64,000 nt of DNA from Acinetobacter sp. ANC 3929 (GCF_000369405.1 NZ_KB849998.1:180579-244578); one strand, 5' to 3'. Shown: positions 20,765-31,197, numbered from the stretch's first letter. Numbers and translations are program-made. The notes: generated by a model from the letters alone, not told the origin.

Positions 20765-22102
20765 ATGCCAAAAACAACCATTAAAAAAATCCAGCCTCGC
20801 AAAATCATTATGATTGCTATCGGAGTACTGATCATTGCAGTACTCGGATGGATGTTCTTTAAACCGAAAGCTCAAGCACCCCAGTATATTAGTGCCGAAG
20901 TCTCCAGAGGCGACATTGAAAACTCTGTATTGGCAACGGGTGTGCTTGAAGCGACCAAGATGGTGAGTGTCGGTGCACAGGTATCAGGTCAGGTGAAGAA
21001 AATGTATGTGCAACTAGGTGACCAAGTCAAACAAGGTCAACTAATCGCGCAAATTGATTCGATTCGTCAAGAAAACGAACTCAAAACAGCAGATGCCAGT
21101 ATTAAAAACCAACAGGCACAACTCGCAGTACAACAAGCCAATTTAGCAAAAGTTGAAGCAGAATATAAACGTCAACAAGCCATGTTTAGTCAAGATGCGA
21201 CTTCGCGTGCTGAACTTGAAAGTGCTTTGGCAAACTTCAAAACGGCACAAGCTCAGATTGCCTCGATTAACGCACAAATTGAACAATCTCGCCTCACACT
21301 CGCAACAGCTAAAGAAAATTTAGGTTATACCCGTATTGTTGCGCCCATGGATGGCACTATTGTGGCGATCGTGACTGAAGAAGGCCAAACTGTAAACGCC
21401 AACCAAACTGCACCGACCATTGTGAAATTGGCCAAATTGGACACTATGACCATCAAGGCTCAGATTTCTGAAGCGGATGTCATGAAAGTTGAAAAAGGCC
21501 AAACCGTATATTTCACGACTTTAGGCAACAGTGATAAAAAACATTATGCAAAACTACGCCAAGTGGAACCTGCACCGAATTCAATTAATACCGAAACCAG
21601 CAGTAACAGCAGCTCCTCAACCTCGAATGCAGCGGTTTACTATAATGCTTTATTTGATGTTCCCAATGAAGATGGTCAATTACGTATTGATATGACAGCA
21701 CAAGTTTATATTGTGTTGGCAGAAGCAAAAAATGCACTGACCGTTCCTGCGGCAGCAATTCAAACTCAGCGTGGTAATCGCAGCAAAGATCATCAAGGCA
21801 ATGCTTCAGCTCAGCAAGCGAAAAAATCAGAGAGTGAAAAAGCACAACGTCCAAAACGTCTTGAACTGAGTGAAGAAGAAAAAGCGCTGGTCGCACAAGG
21901 TAAAGCATCAACAGGCATGGTTCGTGTATTACAAGCTGATGGTACGGCTCAACCACAACCTGTATTGATTGGTCTGAATAACCGCGTTACAGCTCAAGTG
22001 CTTAAAGGTTTAAAACAAGGTGATCAAGTGGTCATTGCCGATGCTTCTGACAGTTCAAACGAATCAGCAAAACGCAGTAATCAACGTGCAATGAGAATGT
22101 AA
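20765..22102 (+). CDS. macA: MacA-like periplasmic adaptor subunit
   Basis: This is a 445-residue membrane-fusion protein. One N-terminal transmembrane helix ([18 protein letters not shown]) anchors it. Then come lipoyl half-motifs ([23 protein letters not shown]), a coiled-coil hairpin at ~110-190 and the second lipoyl half ([19 protein letters not shown]). A Ser/Asn-rich loop near residue 280 and a charged Lys/Gln/Glu-rich insert near 340-380 look like lineage-specific loops. It bridges MacB and an outer-membrane channel. It is 1 nt upstream of macB and is first of three genes. Related systems export macrolides, peptides or, as PvdRT-OpmQ, siderophores. Confidence 0.9.
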   Translation: MPKTTIKKIQPRKIIMIAIGVLIIAVLGWMFFKPKAQAPQYISAEVSRGDIENSVLATGVLEATKMVSVGAQVSGQVKKMYVQLGDQVKQGQLIAQIDSIRQENELKTADASIKNQQAQLAVQQANLAKVEAEYKRQQAMFSQDATSRAELESALANFKTAQAQIASINAQIEQSRLTLATAKENLGYTRIVAPMDGTIVAIVTEEGQTVNANQTAPTIVKLAKLDTMTIKAQISEADVMKVEKGQTVYFTTLGNSDKKHYAKLRQVEPAPNSINTETSSNSSSSTSNAAVYYNALFDVPNEDGQLRIDMTAQVYIVLAEAKNALTVPAAAIQTQRGNRSKDHQGNASAQQAKKSESEKAQRPKRLELSEEEKALVAQGKASTGMVRVLQADGTAQPQPVLIGLNNRVTAQVLKGLKQGDQVVIADASDSSNESAKRSNQRAMRM

Positions 22103-22103
22103 T

Positions 22104-24095
22104 ATGACGCAAAATCAAACACATTCATCACAGCCATTGCTTGAGGTCAGCAACCTTACTCGCGAATTTCCTGCGGGTGAAGGAACTGTACAAATCCTCA
22201 AAGGGATTGATTTAAAAATTTATGCAGGTGAACTGGTTGCCATTGTTGGTCAATCAGGTTCGGGTAAATCCACCCTGATGAACATCTTGGGTTGCTTGGA
22301 TAAACCGACTGAGGGAAGCTATCGCGTCAGTGGTCGAGAAACGCGACAACTTGAACCGGATGAACTAGCCCAATTACGCCGTGAATATTTTGGTTTTATT
22401 TTCCAACGTTATCATTTGCTTGGAGATTTAAGTGCCGCAGGTAACGTTGAGGTCCCAGCAATTTACGCAGGCGTCGACAGCCATATGCGTCAGGAACGTT
22501 CTGCGGAACTGTTATCTGAGTTAGGGTTAGAAGAACGGTTGCATCATCGACCAAGTCAGCTTTCTGGTGGTCAACAACAACGTGTCTCCATCGCCCGCGC
22601 CTTGATGAATGGCGGCGATGTCATTCTTGCCGATGAACCAACAGGTGCATTGGATAAGAATAGTGGTATTGAAGTGATGCGCATTTTACGTGAGCTGAAT
22701 GCCAAAGGTCATACCATTATTCTGGTCACCCATGATCTCAATGTCGCTAAAAATGCGACCCGAATTATTGAGATCAGTGATGGTAATATTATTTCAGACC
22801 GTGCCAACGTGCCTGAAAATGCAGATTCCGATTTAGAACATCAAACCCTGCAACGCACACCGCAGAAAAAAACCTCAGCTTGGCGCTCTTTCTTTGATCG
22901 TCTCGGTGAAGCATTCCGCATGGCACTGCTTGCCATGAATGCCCACCGTATGCGGACTTTCCTGACCATGCTCGGGATTATTATCGGGATCGCATCCGTG
23001 GTCTCGGTGGTTGCACTTGGCAATGGCTCACAAAAACAAATTTTAGAAAATATCAGCAGCCTCGGTACCAATACCATTACCGTGTATCAGGGTCGTGGTT
23101 TTGGTGATAACTCGCGTGCTTCACAAGTCAAAACACTGGTTCCAGCTGATGCAGAAGCATTGGCAGAACAGCCTTACGTCGATGGAGTCAGTCCGTCCGC
23201 CAATACCAGTGTGACACTTCGCTATAAAGATACTGAAGCATCGGCAACAGTAAATGGCGTCAGTGCTGATTTCTTCTATGTCCGTGGCATGACCTTTAAA
23301 TCAGGCCAGCCTTTTGACAAGAGCAGTGTTACTCAGCGTACTCAAGATGTGGTCATTGATACCAATACCGAAAAAACCTTTTTTGCAGATGGGACCAATC
23401 CCGTTGGCCAAGTATTGTTATTGGGCAGTGTACCCAGCCGTATTATTGGAGTCATTGATGCCCAACAAGGCTTTATGGGAAGTTCAGATAGCTTGAACGT
23501 TTATCTGCCCTACTCCACAGTGATGAGTCGTATGTTGGGTCAATCCAATGTACGTAGCATCATTGTCCGGATTAAGGATGAATACCCAAGTAGTGCCGCT
23601 GAAAATGCGATTCTCACCTTACTGGAACAGCGTCACGGTGCACAGGACGTGTTTACCCAAAACTCCGACAGTATTCGTGAAACCATCCAACAGACGACGG
23701 CAACCATGACTCTGTTAATTTCTGCAATCGCCGTGATTTCTTTAGTCGTTGGTGGGATTGGGGTAATGAACATTATGCTGGTTTCTGTGACTGAACGAAC
23801 TCAAGAGATTGGCGTACGTATGGCGGTCGGTGCTCGACAAAGTGACATTTTGCAGCAATTCCTGATTGAAGCAATTTTAGTCTGCTTATTGGGCGGTGTA
23901 CTCGGTGTACTGCTTTCTTTAGGGATTGGACAAATCATTGGCCACTTCGCCAAAGGCATCATTGAAATGAGTTATTCAACTACGTCCATCGTAGCGGCCT
24001 TTGTGTGTTCAAGCATGATTGGTATTGTATTTGGCTTCTTGCCAGCACGAAATGCAGCACAACTCGATCCAGTTGCTGCTTTAGCGAGAGAATAA
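22104..24095 (+). CDS. macB: MacB-like ABC transporter (ATPase plus permease)
   Basis: This is a 663-residue inner-membrane protein with the ATPase first: Walker [10 protein letters not shown], signature [15 protein letters not shown], Walker B with DEPTGALD. One transmembrane helix follows near residue 290 ([18 protein letters not shown]), then a large periplasmic domain at ~310-535, then three helices at the C-terminus. This is the full MacB architecture. It works as a mechanotransmitter with MacA and an OM channel. The three genes lie within 4.8 kb with gaps of 1 and 11 nt. Confidence 0.95.
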   Translation: MTQNQTHSSQPLLEVSNLTREFPAGEGTVQILKGIDLKIYAGELVAIVGQSGSGKSTLMNILGCLDKPTEGSYRVSGRETRQLEPDELAQLRREYFGFIFQRYHLLGDLSAAGNVEVPAIYAGVDSHMRQERSAELLSELGLEERLHHRPSQLSGGQQQRVSIARALMNGGDVILADEPTGALDKNSGIEVMRILRELNAKGHTIILVTHDLNVAKNATRIIEISDGNIISDRANVPENADSDLEHQTLQRTPQKKTSAWRSFFDRLGEAFRMALLAMNAHRMRTFLTMLGIIIGIASVVSVVALGNGSQKQILENISSLGTNTITVYQGRGFGDNSRASQVKTLVPADAEALAEQPYVDGVSPSANTSVTLRYKDTEASATVNGVSADFFYVRGMTFKSGQPFDKSSVTQRTQDVVIDTNTEKTFFADGTNPVGQVLLLGSVPSRIIGVIDAQQGFMGSSDSLNVYLPYSTVMSRMLGQSNVRSIIVRIKDEYPSSAAENAILTLLEQRHGAQDVFTQNSDSIRETIQQTTATMTLLISAIAVISLVVGGIGVMNIMLVSVTERTQEIGVRMAVGARQSDILQQFLIEAILVCLLGGVLGVLLSLGIGQIIGHFAKGIIEMSYSTTSIVAAFVCSSMIGIVFGFLPARNAAQLDPVAALARE

Positions 24096-24106
24096 GGAAT
24101 TTGAGT

Positions 24107-25507
24107 ATGTCTTTTCAATTCACAAAATTAGGACTTGCACTGGTACTCACTGGTTCCTTAGCTGGCTGTTCTGCTGTGGTGAAAACCCCCTATAACGCCC
24201 CAACAGTCCAAGTGCCGCAACAGTTCCAATACGATGCACAAAAAAGTAAAAATGTGAATCTAACTGATCAGTGGTGGACATTGTTTAATGACACCCAGTT
24301 GAATCAATTGATCGATCAGGTTCTCGCTAAAAATAGTGACTTAAGTGTCGCAGGGATTACCCTTAAACAAGCTCGTTTACAGGCAGGTCTGGCTGAAAAT
24401 AAACAAGGGATTCGAACCAGCTCAAGTGTTTCAGCAGGTCATAATTATGATCTGCGTTCTGGCGATGGCTCTGATCGTGGTTTATCGACTAGCGTTGGCG
24501 TCAGCTATGAACTCGATTTATTTGGTAAACTTGCTAGTCAAACTGAAGCAAGCCGATGGGAAGCTTTAGCCACTGAACAAGATTTACAAGCCACAGCTCA
24601 AAGCTTGGTTGGCACAACAGCAAAACTGTATTGGCAGTTGGGCTATCTGAATGAACGCTATCAAACCATTCAGCAAAATTTAGCCTCAACTCAAAAGACC
24701 TATTCTTTGGTACAGTCACAATATAAAGCAGGTGCAGTATCGGGTTTGGACTTAACACAAGCGGAACAATCGGTACAAAGCCAAAAGGCTAGTCTGAGTC
24801 AGATTGAACAGCAACGTGTTGAAACCCGTACTGCCCTTGCCGTTTTACTGCATGAGCCAGTGCAACAATTGAATATCAAAGAACCGGCACAATTACCGCG
24901 CAATGCTTTGCCAAGTATCGCTGTCGGACTCCCTGCTGATATTCTATCGCGTCGCCCCGACCTACAAGCATCTGAGTTACGCTTGCGTAAGACCTTAGCA
25001 AATAAAGACGCAACCAAAGCCAGCTACTATCCTTCGATTAATTTGACTGGAAATGTTGGTTCTTCCAGCACTTCTTTAACGCAATTGTTAAAGAACCCTG
25101 CTTTAACTTTAGGCGCAAGCTTAAGCCTGCCTTTCCTTCAATATAATGATATGAAGAAAGACATTGCGATCAGTGATCTTGAATATGAAAAAGCCATTAC
25201 CCAATACCGTCAAACCATGTATCAAGCATTTGCTGACGTGGAAAATGCTTTGTCAAACCGTACTCAACTGAATCAGCAAGTACAGTTACAGCAACGTAAT
25301 GTTGAGCTGGCAGATAAAACCGAACGTTTAACCGAAGTGCGTTATCGCAATGGCGCAATTGCCTTAAAGAACTTACTGGATGCGCAGGAAACTACACGTA
25401 ATGCACGACTCAGCTTGGTCGAAACCAAGCAGAATCAATACAATGCGTATGTGACATTAATGCAAGCACTCGGCGGCAGTCCTGTAAAAGAACTATCAAA
25501 ACAATAG
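24107..25507 (+). CDS. Outer-membrane efflux lipoprotein, OprM/NodT family
   Basis: This is a 466-residue TolC-like channel. The ATG at 24107 gives a signal peptide with lipobox LAGC at about residue 19. The longer open frame from 24005 runs into macB and is rejected. The two outer-membrane factor repeats are visible, with DLFGKLASQTEA in the first and the glycine- and proline-bearing GLPADILSRRPDLQASELRLR between halves. It probably completes a MacA-MacB-OM factor tripartite pump, comparable to OpmQ in Pseudomonas. A hairpin overlaps the stop codon. Confidence 0.92.
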   Translation: MSFQFTKLGLALVLTGSLAGCSAVVKTPYNAPTVQVPQQFQYDAQKSKNVNLTDQWWTLFNDTQLNQLIDQVLAKNSDLSVAGITLKQARLQAGLAENKQGIRTSSSVSAGHNYDLRSGDGSDRGLSTSVGVSYELDLFGKLASQTEASRWEALATEQDLQATAQSLVGTTAKLYWQLGYLNERYQTIQQNLASTQKTYSLVQSQYKAGAVSGLDLTQAEQSVQSQKASLSQIEQQRVETRTALAVLLHEPVQQLNIKEPAQLPRNALPSIAVGLPADILSRRPDLQASELRLRKTLANKDATKASYYPSINLTGNVGSSSTSLTQLLKNPALTLGASLSLPFLQYNDMKKDIAISDLEYEKAITQYRQTMYQAFADVENALSNRTQLNQQVQLQQRNVELADKTERLTEVRYRNGAIALKNLLDAQETTRNARLSLVETKQNQYNAYVTLMQALGGSPVKELSKQ

Positions 25508-25525
25508 CCCTCGCGCTATTGTTTT
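25498..25525 (+). terminator. Hairpin at the end of the efflux operon
   Basis: AAAACAATAG (25498-25507, containing the stop codon) pairs with CTATTGTTTT (25516-25525), an 8-nt loop. The T-run is inside the stem's right arm, so it is a possible but not typical terminator. Confidence 0.5.
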
Positions 25526-25531
25526 GCGCGC

Positions 25532-25948
25532 TTATTCTTTCACCAGATCTGGATTATTCTGGATCTGTTGAATACGTTTAATCTTGTCCTGATCATCAAA
25601 AACAACCTCATATGAAAGTTGCTGACCATTGAAATACATCTCGGTTGGAGAGCCAATCACTTCCCATAGACCAATGGTGGCTATATCTGCAGTCGTATGC
25701 CATAACGTTCGGCTGATTCTAGCTGCTTTTGAGTAGCCTTGCTGGAAGGTATAAATCTCTTTACGTTCGCCATTCACGGTTTCTGAAGTAACGGGTGCAC
25801 CCAATTCAGAAATCACATAATTTCGATGTTTCCCCACTTCTAAAACCGTCATATTCTTTTTATGCGGTTGATTACTTGCCATCACTGCGGCACAACCTTG
25901 AAGTGAAAGAAGAGTGACTAATCCCAAAACAACAGCTATTTTCTTCAC
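25532..25948 (-). CDS. Small lipoprotein of unknown function
   Basis: This is a 138-residue product. A GTG start at 25948 gives a clean lipoprotein signal (VVLGLVTLLSLQGCAAV, lipobox LQGC). GGGGTAGGTC lies just upstream. The longer open frame from 26044 lacks this fit. The mature part has EVGKHRNYVISELGAP, resembling the start of small OM assembly lipoproteins of the BamE/SmpA type, and a later beta-strand YEVVFDDQDKIKRI. That similarity is weak and not enough to name it. It is monocistronic and convergent with the efflux operon. Confidence 0.75.
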   Translation of the reverse strand: MKKIAVVLGLVTLLSLQGCAAVMASNQPHKKNMTVLEVGKHRNYVISELGAPVTSETVNGERKEIYTFQQGYSKAARISRTLWHTTADIATIGLWEVIGSPTEMYFNGQQLSYEVVFDDQDKIKRIQQIQNNPDLVKE

Positions 25949-26165
25949 GTTTGAATGACCTACCCCAGAAGCTAAAAACAATATGTTTATCGATATTTTC
26001 TTTAAAAATTTTCGATTAAACAAAAAACCAGCCTTAATTAGCATATAAAGGATAGGATGACAAATGGTTAGTTATATTCGTCAGTTGATTTTTTAATATA
26101 TTTCTAACACTGATAGAAATATGTCATATCTAGAACAGTAATAAATTTCTTTATAGAGATCGAAT

Positions 26166-26759
26166 ATGGATGAAAAAGTTAAGGCATCTTGGGAACGAGC
26201 ACTTCATCCTACAACACTTAAAACGAATATTATTACTGCATCAATATTTTCAATGGCTTTCGAAATACTCAAAAGCAGTATTATTGAAAAGATTGAGAGC
26301 TTCTTTACAAATGGATTTAATGAAAATGGAATGATTGTTGATCCAGAATATAAAGAAAAGGTACTTTCACTCAATAGAAGTCCTCTATACGCATCATTGA
26401 AATGGTTGCAAGATATGGATGCCATTGATGATAATGACTTAGAGAGATTCGAGCATATTAAAAGATGCCGTAATACCTTAGCTCACGAAATGCTTACCTT
26501 TGCCTCATCAGGAGTCGACTTTGATGTAACGGAGGCATTTGATGAGATGATCGGCCTACTACGTAAAATTGAAATTTGGTGGTTTGAAAACTTAGAAATG
26601 GCAATCACCCCAGAAGCTTACCCTGAAGACCTTGACTTAGATCTAGTGATACCAGGTCCAGTATGGACTCTTCAAATGCTTATTGATGTAGCACTTGGTC
26701 CAGAGGAAGTTGCGAGAAAATATTATGACTACTTTGTCGAAAATGCAGATAAAACTTAA
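26166..26759 (+). CDS. Unassigned protein with HEPN-like R-x4-H motif
   Basis: I do not recognise this 197-residue gene. The product is helical and acidic. RNTLAH at residues 102-107 matches the R-x4-6-H motif of HEPN-domain ribonucleases, preceded by a helix with DDNDLERFEHIKRC. That would make residues ~25-150 a HEPN-like four-helix unit. Many non-catalytic helical proteins carry such a motif by chance, and the C-terminal ~50 residues have no known match. It stands alone between an unknown lipoprotein and fabI, and no partner nucleotidyltransferase gene is adjacent. It could be a stray accessory gene. Confidence 0.65.
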   Translation: MDEKVKASWERALHPTTLKTNIITASIFSMAFEILKSSIIEKIESFFTNGFNENGMIVDPEYKEKVLSLNRSPLYASLKWLQDMDAIDDNDLERFEHIKRCRNTLAHEMLTFASSGVDFDVTEAFDEMIGLLRKIEIWWFENLEMAITPEAYPEDLDLDLVIPGPVWTLQMLIDVALGPEEVARKYYDYFVENADKT

Positions 26760-26813
26760 CAAGGGGCTGCAGTCAAACAGACTTCCTCTACATAATTAAG
26801 TTTTTTCTAAAAA

Positions 26814-26840
26814 ACAAAGCCGCTATAAAAGCGACTTTAT
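26814..26840 (-). terminator. Rho-independent terminator of fabI
   Basis: Minus-strand stem AAAGTCGCT/AGCGGCTTT has one G-U pair and loop TTTAT. It is followed on the minus strand by GTTTTTT, directly after the fabI stop. Confidence 0.8.
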
Positions 26841-26862
26841 TAAATCATTTAGAGCAATCTAA

Positions 26863-27666
26863 TTATTCATCATCCATCATCGACTGGCTCATACCGACCG
26901 TATTAAAACCACCATCGACATACATGATTTCACCCGTAATACCGGAAGCCCACGGCGAGCACAGGAATAATGCTGCATTGCCCACTTCTTCAATGGTCAC
27001 ATTACGTTTAAGTGGAGCAATTTTTTCATTGGCATCTAACATTTTACGGAAAGACTTGATGCCTGATGCTGCCAAAGTACGGATTGGGCCCGCAGAAATC
27101 GCATTCACACGAATACCATCGACGCCTAAGCTTGATGCTAAATAACGAACGCCTGCTTCTAACGATGCTTTCGCCATACCCATCACGTTATAGTTCGGCA
27201 TCACACGCTCAGAACCTTGATAAGTCAAAGTCAACAAACAACCTTGGCGTGCTTGCAATAATGGTTTTGCAGCACGAGCCATCGCGATAAAGCTATACGC
27301 GCTAATGTCATGTGCAATTTTAAATCCGTCACGATCCGTTACGTCAGTAAAGTCGCCATCAAGCGTATGCGCAGGTGCGAAACCAATCGAATGCACCACA
27401 CCATCCAAACCATCCCAGTGTTTTGCCAACTCGACAAAAGCATTGTCAATTTCTGCGTCAACAGCAACATCACAAGGAAAAACCAGTGTTGAACCAAACT
27501 GTGCTGCAAAATCATCGACACGCTTTTTCAGCTTTTCATTTGGATAAGTAAACGCAAGCTCAGCACCTTCACGGTGTAACGCAGAAGCAATACCGAAAGC
27601 AATCGATAATTTACTTGCAATACCTGCAATTAAAAAACGTTTACCAGCTAAAAGTCCTTGTGACAT
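26863..27666 (-). CDS. fabI: Enoyl-[acyl-carrier-protein] reductase, NADH type
   Basis: This is a 267-residue short-chain dehydrogenase catalysing the last step of each fatty-acid elongation cycle. The N-terminal [13 protein letters not shown] holds the nucleotide-binding turn. The catalytic Tyr-x6-Lys appears in [13 protein letters not shown]. It is the target family of triclosan. I chose the ATG at 27666 ([10 protein letters not shown]); the open frame starts 13 codons earlier without family similarity. It is monocistronic with its own terminator. Confidence 0.96.
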   Translation of the reverse strand: MSQGLLAGKRFLIAGIASKLSIAFGIASALHREGAELAFTYPNEKLKKRVDDFAAQFGSTLVFPCDVAVDAEIDNAFVELAKHWDGLDGVVHSIGFAPAHTLDGDFTDVTDRDGFKIAHDISAYSFIAMARAAKPLLQARQGCLLTLTYQGSERVMPNYNVMGMAKASLEAGVRYLASSLGVDGIRVNAISAGPIRTLAASGIKSFRKMLDANEKIAPLKRNVTIEEVGNAALFLCSPWASGITGEIMYVDGGFNTVGMSQSMMDDE

Positions 27667-27757
27667 CTTATTCTCACTCGAAAAATTTTCACCACATGAT
27701 GCCAATAATCAGCGCATTGCGGAATTGCATAATCCATCTTTTTTACAATCTTGCATA

Positions 27758-27787
27758 AAAAAATCGCCTTCACTTGAAGACGATTTG
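27758..27787 (-). terminator. Terminator of the Bax inhibitor-like gene
   Basis: An 11-bp stem with one G-U pair (27761-27771 with 27776-27786, loop ACTT) is followed on the minus strand by a run of T. Confidence 0.85.
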
Positions 27788-27808
27788 TATTTTTACTTGA
27801 ATCAGAAC

Positions 27809-28543
27809 TTAATCATCACCGCGGAGCAGACTCAATAAACGGAGGAATGAGTAATACATCCACACCAAAGTCGCCAATAAGGCAATCGCACAGATCCATT
27901 CAAATGCTTTTGGTGCACGTTGCGCAGCCGCATTTTCAATCAAGTCAAAATCTAGGATCAGATTCAATGATGCAATCACAGCAACAAAGGCAGCAAAGCC
28001 AATACCCAACCAGTTACTTTCAAAGATATAAGGAATGCTTGAACCAAATGCTAAACGTAGAATGATTTGCACCACAAATACCAAGGCAATCGCAATCGAA
28101 GCTGAAATCACAACTGCTTTAAACTTTTCAGTGGCACGAATGATCTGAAATTTATACAAAGCAAACAGCACCAAAGTCGTCACGAATGTTGCCAATAATG
28201 CCTGTAAAGGAACACCTGGATATTTCAACTGGAAAATAAACGAGACACCACCTAAAAATGCCCCTTCAAATAAAGCATAAGGAATGGCCAAAGCTGGTGC
28301 GGTATTCGATTTAAATGTAGTAATGAGTGCGAGAATTAAACCACCGACTGCACCAATAATTGTTGCAGCGTATGCAATCGAAAGATTCGCTGTCATCGCA
28401 CAGTAGAAAAATAAGGCCATGCCTAAAACGGCAGCAATCACGGTTAAAAGTACAGATTTTTGAATTGCACCTTGAATGGTCATTGGCTCAGCCAAATCTT
28501 GATAGGTTTCTACCCGCGTTAAAATGGGATTGGTACTTTGCAT
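27809..28543 (-). CDS. Bax inhibitor-1/YccA-like membrane protein
   Basis: This is a 244-residue inner-membrane protein with seven hydrophobic segments. It resembles the bacterial Bax-inhibitor-like group, with ALFEGAFLGGVSFIFQ and the final FEWICAIALLATLVWMYYSFLRLL. A member from Bacillus (YetJ) acts as a pH-dependent calcium leak, but this subgroup is not characterised well enough to transfer that. It has its own terminator at 27758-27787. Confidence 0.85.
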   Translation of the reverse strand: MQSTNPILTRVETYQDLAEPMTIQGAIQKSVLLTVIAAVLGMALFFYCAMTANLSIAYAATIIGAVGGLILALITTFKSNTAPALAIPYALFEGAFLGGVSFIFQLKYPGVPLQALLATFVTTLVLFALYKFQIIRATEKFKAVVISASIAIALVFVVQIILRLAFGSSIPYIFESNWLGIGFAAFVAVIASLNLILDFDLIENAAAQRAPKAFEWICAIALLATLVWMYYSFLRLLSLLRGDD

Positions 28544-28626
28544 ATAGACTCTCTTTTTTTATAGTTTGCAATTAAAAGCCGAGTTTAAGCGATTTTTTGA
28601 TCAAGCCCAAACTTTTTTAACCCATT

Positions 28627-28652
28627 AAAAAAGGAGCCTTAGCTCCTTTTAT
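28627..28652 (-). terminator. Rho-independent terminator of orn
   Basis: AAAAGGAGC (28629-28637) and GCTCCTTTT (28642-28650) form a 9-bp stem with a 4-nt loop; a T-run follows on the minus strand. Confidence 0.82.
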
Positions 28653-28670
28653 GTATGATTCAATAATCGA

Positions 28671-29231
28671 TTACTTATCGTTATTCATGATAAAAAAGTA
28701 TTCACGGTAATATTTCAATTCTGCAATCGAATCACGGATGTCATCCATGGCTAAGTGCGACGCATTTTTCTTTAACCCGCTCATAATTTCTGGTCTCCAG
28801 CGTTTAGCCAGCTCTTTTACAGAAGACACATCCAGATTACGATAATGGAAGAATTGTTCCAGTTCGGGCATCAAACGATGCAAGAAACGGCGGTCTTGGC
28901 AAATTGAGTTACCGCACATCGGGGAAGATTTTGGACTCACCCATTTCTTCAAGAACTCAAGGGTTTGCTGTTCTGCATCTTCAGCCTTTAACTTACTACG
29001 GCGTACTCGCTCAATCAGACCCGACTGGCCATGTTGTTTGGTATTCCACTCATCCATCGCATTTAGAATCAAATCAGATTGATGTACCGCTAAAACAGGT
29101 CCTTCAGCCAAGATATTCAAATGGTCATCTGTAATAATTGTTGCAATTTCAATAATCTTGTCGTTATCGGTATCGAGGCCTGTCATTTCCAGATCGATCC
29201 AAATTAATCGTGTATCAGGGGTGCTACTCAT
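28671..29231 (-). CDS. orn: Oligoribonuclease
   Basis: This 186-residue 3'-5' exonuclease of the DEDDh type finishes RNA decay by hydrolysing dinucleotides, including pGpG from c-di-GMP breakdown. [10 protein letters not shown] holds the first acidic pair. The histidine and final aspartate are in [12 protein letters not shown] chose the ATG at 29231 ([11 protein letters not shown]), the common family start; no strong ribosome binding site marks it, so an upstream start at 29261 is possible. It diverges from rsgA, as in E. coli. Confidence 0.94.
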   Translation of the reverse strand: MSSTPDTRLIWIDLEMTGLDTDNDKIIEIATIITDDHLNILAEGPVLAVHQSDLILNAMDEWNTKQHGQSGLIERVRRSKLKAEDAEQQTLEFLKKWVSPKSSPMCGNSICQDRRFLHRLMPELEQFFHYRNLDVSSVKELAKRWRPEIMSGLKKNASHLAMDDIRDSIAELKYYREYFFIMNNDK

Positions 29232-29355
29232 GGATGGCGATTCTAAAGTGCTTAAAAACATCAATAGTAGCAAATTAATTACATCTTGGCTGTAATTCTA
29301 TAGTGGCTTCGTGCTATTTTTGCGGTCTTCAAAGTGTGGATTTTTTGGGATATGA

Positions 29356-30414
29356 ATGGCTTTAATTCGTAAGCGTCGTTTAACCGAACAACAGCAGCGT
29401 CGTATTGAGAAACAGCATAAATCGCGTCAAGACGACATTGATACATCGCAAGATTTAGATGGACTGGTTGTTCAGCATTATGGTCGTCAACTCGAAGTAC
29501 AAGCCTTATCTGTGCCTGAACAGCACCCTGAAAAACCACAAGTGGCTGAAGGTGAGCCAGAACCGTTCTGGAAACCAATCGAACTCAACAGTATTTGGCG
29601 TTGTCATACACGTACCAACTTAGAACTGTTGGTAACTGGAGATCGGGTAAAATGGCAAGCAGATCCAATTACAGGTTTAGGGATCATCACTGCGATTTAT
29701 CCTAGACAATCGTTACTGACCCGCCCCGATCGCTATCACAAAGTGAAGCCTGTTGCGGCGAATATTAGTCTGATTGTGATTGTGTTCGCGCCTTTACCAG
29801 AACCTGCACCCACATTGATTGACCGCTATCTGGTGGCATGTGCCGATGCAAATATTCCAGCGTTATTGGTGCTGAACAAATCCGACTTGCTCACTGAAAA
29901 TGATCCGATTCTTACCCTACTCAGTGAATATGAATCTCTAGGCTATGAAACCTTAATTTGTCATTCACAAGGTGACTTATCTGCACTTTCAAATCGCATT
30001 GATAATGAAACCGTTGCCTTTGTTGGGCAGTCTGGGGTTGGAAAAAGCTCACTGATTAATACCATCGTTCCTGATGCAGCACAGAAAACCAATATCATTT
30101 CTGAGAACTCTGCACTCGGACAGCACACCACAACCTCAACACGTTTGATTAAATTTGGAACAAACGGTGCGTTAATTGACTCTCCTGGAATCCGTGAATT
30201 CGGTCTATGGCATCTCAGTTTAGAAAAGGTCCGCACAGGTTTTCCAGAGATTGAAGCACATTTGGGCCTATGCCAGTTCCGTAACTGCACCCACACGCAT
30301 GAGAAAAATTGTGCGCTGAAACAAGCGGTTGATGCAGGTGAAATTTTACCGCGTCGCCTCGAGAGTTATTTACGACTGCTCGATGAAATTCAAGAAGCGC
30401 AGCAAAAAAGTTAA
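29356..30414 (+). CDS. rsgA: Ribosome small-subunit maturation GTPase RsgA
   Basis: This is a 352-residue circularly permuted GTPase that checks the 30S decoding centre late in assembly. Motif order is G4 (NKSD), G1 (GQSGVGKSS), G3 (DSPGIREFGL), as expected for permutation. The C-terminal zinc site is visible in CQFRNCTHTHEKNCAL. The basic N-terminal helix (MALIRKRRLTEQQQRRIEKQ) is usual for gammaproteobacterial RsgA. Confidence 0.95.
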   Translation: MALIRKRRLTEQQQRRIEKQHKSRQDDIDTSQDLDGLVVQHYGRQLEVQALSVPEQHPEKPQVAEGEPEPFWKPIELNSIWRCHTRTNLELLVTGDRVKWQADPITGLGIITAIYPRQSLLTRPDRYHKVKPVAANISLIVIVFAPLPEPAPTLIDRYLVACADANIPALLVLNKSDLLTENDPILTLLSEYESLGYETLICHSQGDLSALSNRIDNETVAFVGQSGVGKSSLINTIVPDAAQKTNIISENSALGQHTTTSTRLIKFGTNGALIDSPGIREFGLWHLSLEKVRTGFPEIEAHLGLCQFRNCTHTHEKNCALKQAVDAGEILPRRLESYLRLLDEIQEAQQKS

Positions 30415-30508
30415 TTTTCTTCGCCATTTGCCCTTGAACTAAAGTTTTTGATCACCATTGAGATAAGTTATACTCAGGGTCAATTTTGATTTTAACTTTA
30501 GGTGACTT

Positions 30509-30925
30509 GTGGAACGCTGGTTAGAGTTTATGGGGAATCACCCCTTCTTATTTGGTGCGCTCGGCGTGTTAATCGTGTTGTTCTTTGTTTTAGAAGGACA
30601 ACGCAACGGTCGTAAAATTTCACCACAATCTCTAGGTATTTTGGTCAAGGCAAAAAATGCTATTTTGATCGATTTACGTGATGGAAAAGATTTCCGTGAT
30701 GGTCACATCAGCGGCAGTCGTAACATTCCGTATAGCCAAATCACCAGTCATTTAGATGAATTAAAAGCAAGTGATCGTCCACTGGTCTTTATTTGTAACT
30801 TAGGGCAAGTTGCAGGCTCAGCATTGCAAAAAGTTGGTCATGCCGACAGCTACCGTTTAGATGGCGGTATCAGCAATTGGAAAGCTCAAGGCTTACCTTT
30901 AGTGAAAAGCAAAACCAAAGCTTAA
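30509..30925 (+). CDS. yibN: Membrane-anchored rhodanese-like protein YibN
   Basis: This is a 138-residue protein with one N-terminal transmembrane helix (LFGALGVLIVLFFVLEG) and a cytosolic rhodanese domain. The active-site loop cysteine is in FICNLGQVAG, so sulfur transfer is possible though unproven. The start is a GTG at 30509. It heads yibN-grxC-secB, an order shared with E. coli. Confidence 0.9.
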   Translation: MERWLEFMGNHPFLFGALGVLIVLFFVLEGQRNGRKISPQSLGILVKAKNAILIDLRDGKDFRDGHISGSRNIPYSQITSHLDELKASDRPLVFICNLGQVAGSALQKVGHADSYRLDGGISNWKAQGLPLVKSKTKA

Positions 30926-30936
30926 GGAGAGATAAA

Positions 30937-31197
30937 ATGACTACTCAAAACGTCACCATTTATTCAACGCTTTCTTGCCCATATTGCGTACGCGCAAAAC
31001 AATTACTTGAGCGCAAAGGCGTTGCTTATAAAGAAATTAATCTTTCCAATGAAGCACCAGAAGTTCGTCTTGAGTTAATGCAACGTACCAATCACCGTAC
31101 TGTGCCGCAAATTTTTATCAAAGACCAATTTATTGGCGGTTTTGACCAACTTTATGCTTTAGAGCGTGAAGGCAAACTCGACCAATTATTAGCTTAA
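30937..31197 (+). CDS. grxC: Glutaredoxin 3
   Basis: This is an 86-residue thiol-disulfide oxidoreductase with the CPYC active site (TLSCPYCVRAK) and the glutathione-binding TVPQIFI segment. I chose the ATG at 30937: AAGGAGAGA sits right before it and the previous gene ends 11 nt upstream. The longer frame from 30877 overlaps yibN without similarity. Confidence 0.95.
   Translation: MTTQNVTIYSTLSCPYCVRAKQLLERKGVAYKEINLSNEAPEVRLELMQRTNHRTVPQIFIKDQFIGGFDQLYALEREGKLDQLLA

Noticed and set aside
23100..23500. Plus-strand open frame inside macB (23314-23496)
   Set aside because: It is out of frame with macB, short and without similarity.
24005..24106. Upstream extension of the outer-membrane channel gene into macB
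   Set aside because: The lipobox requires the ATG at 24107; the longer form would bury it.
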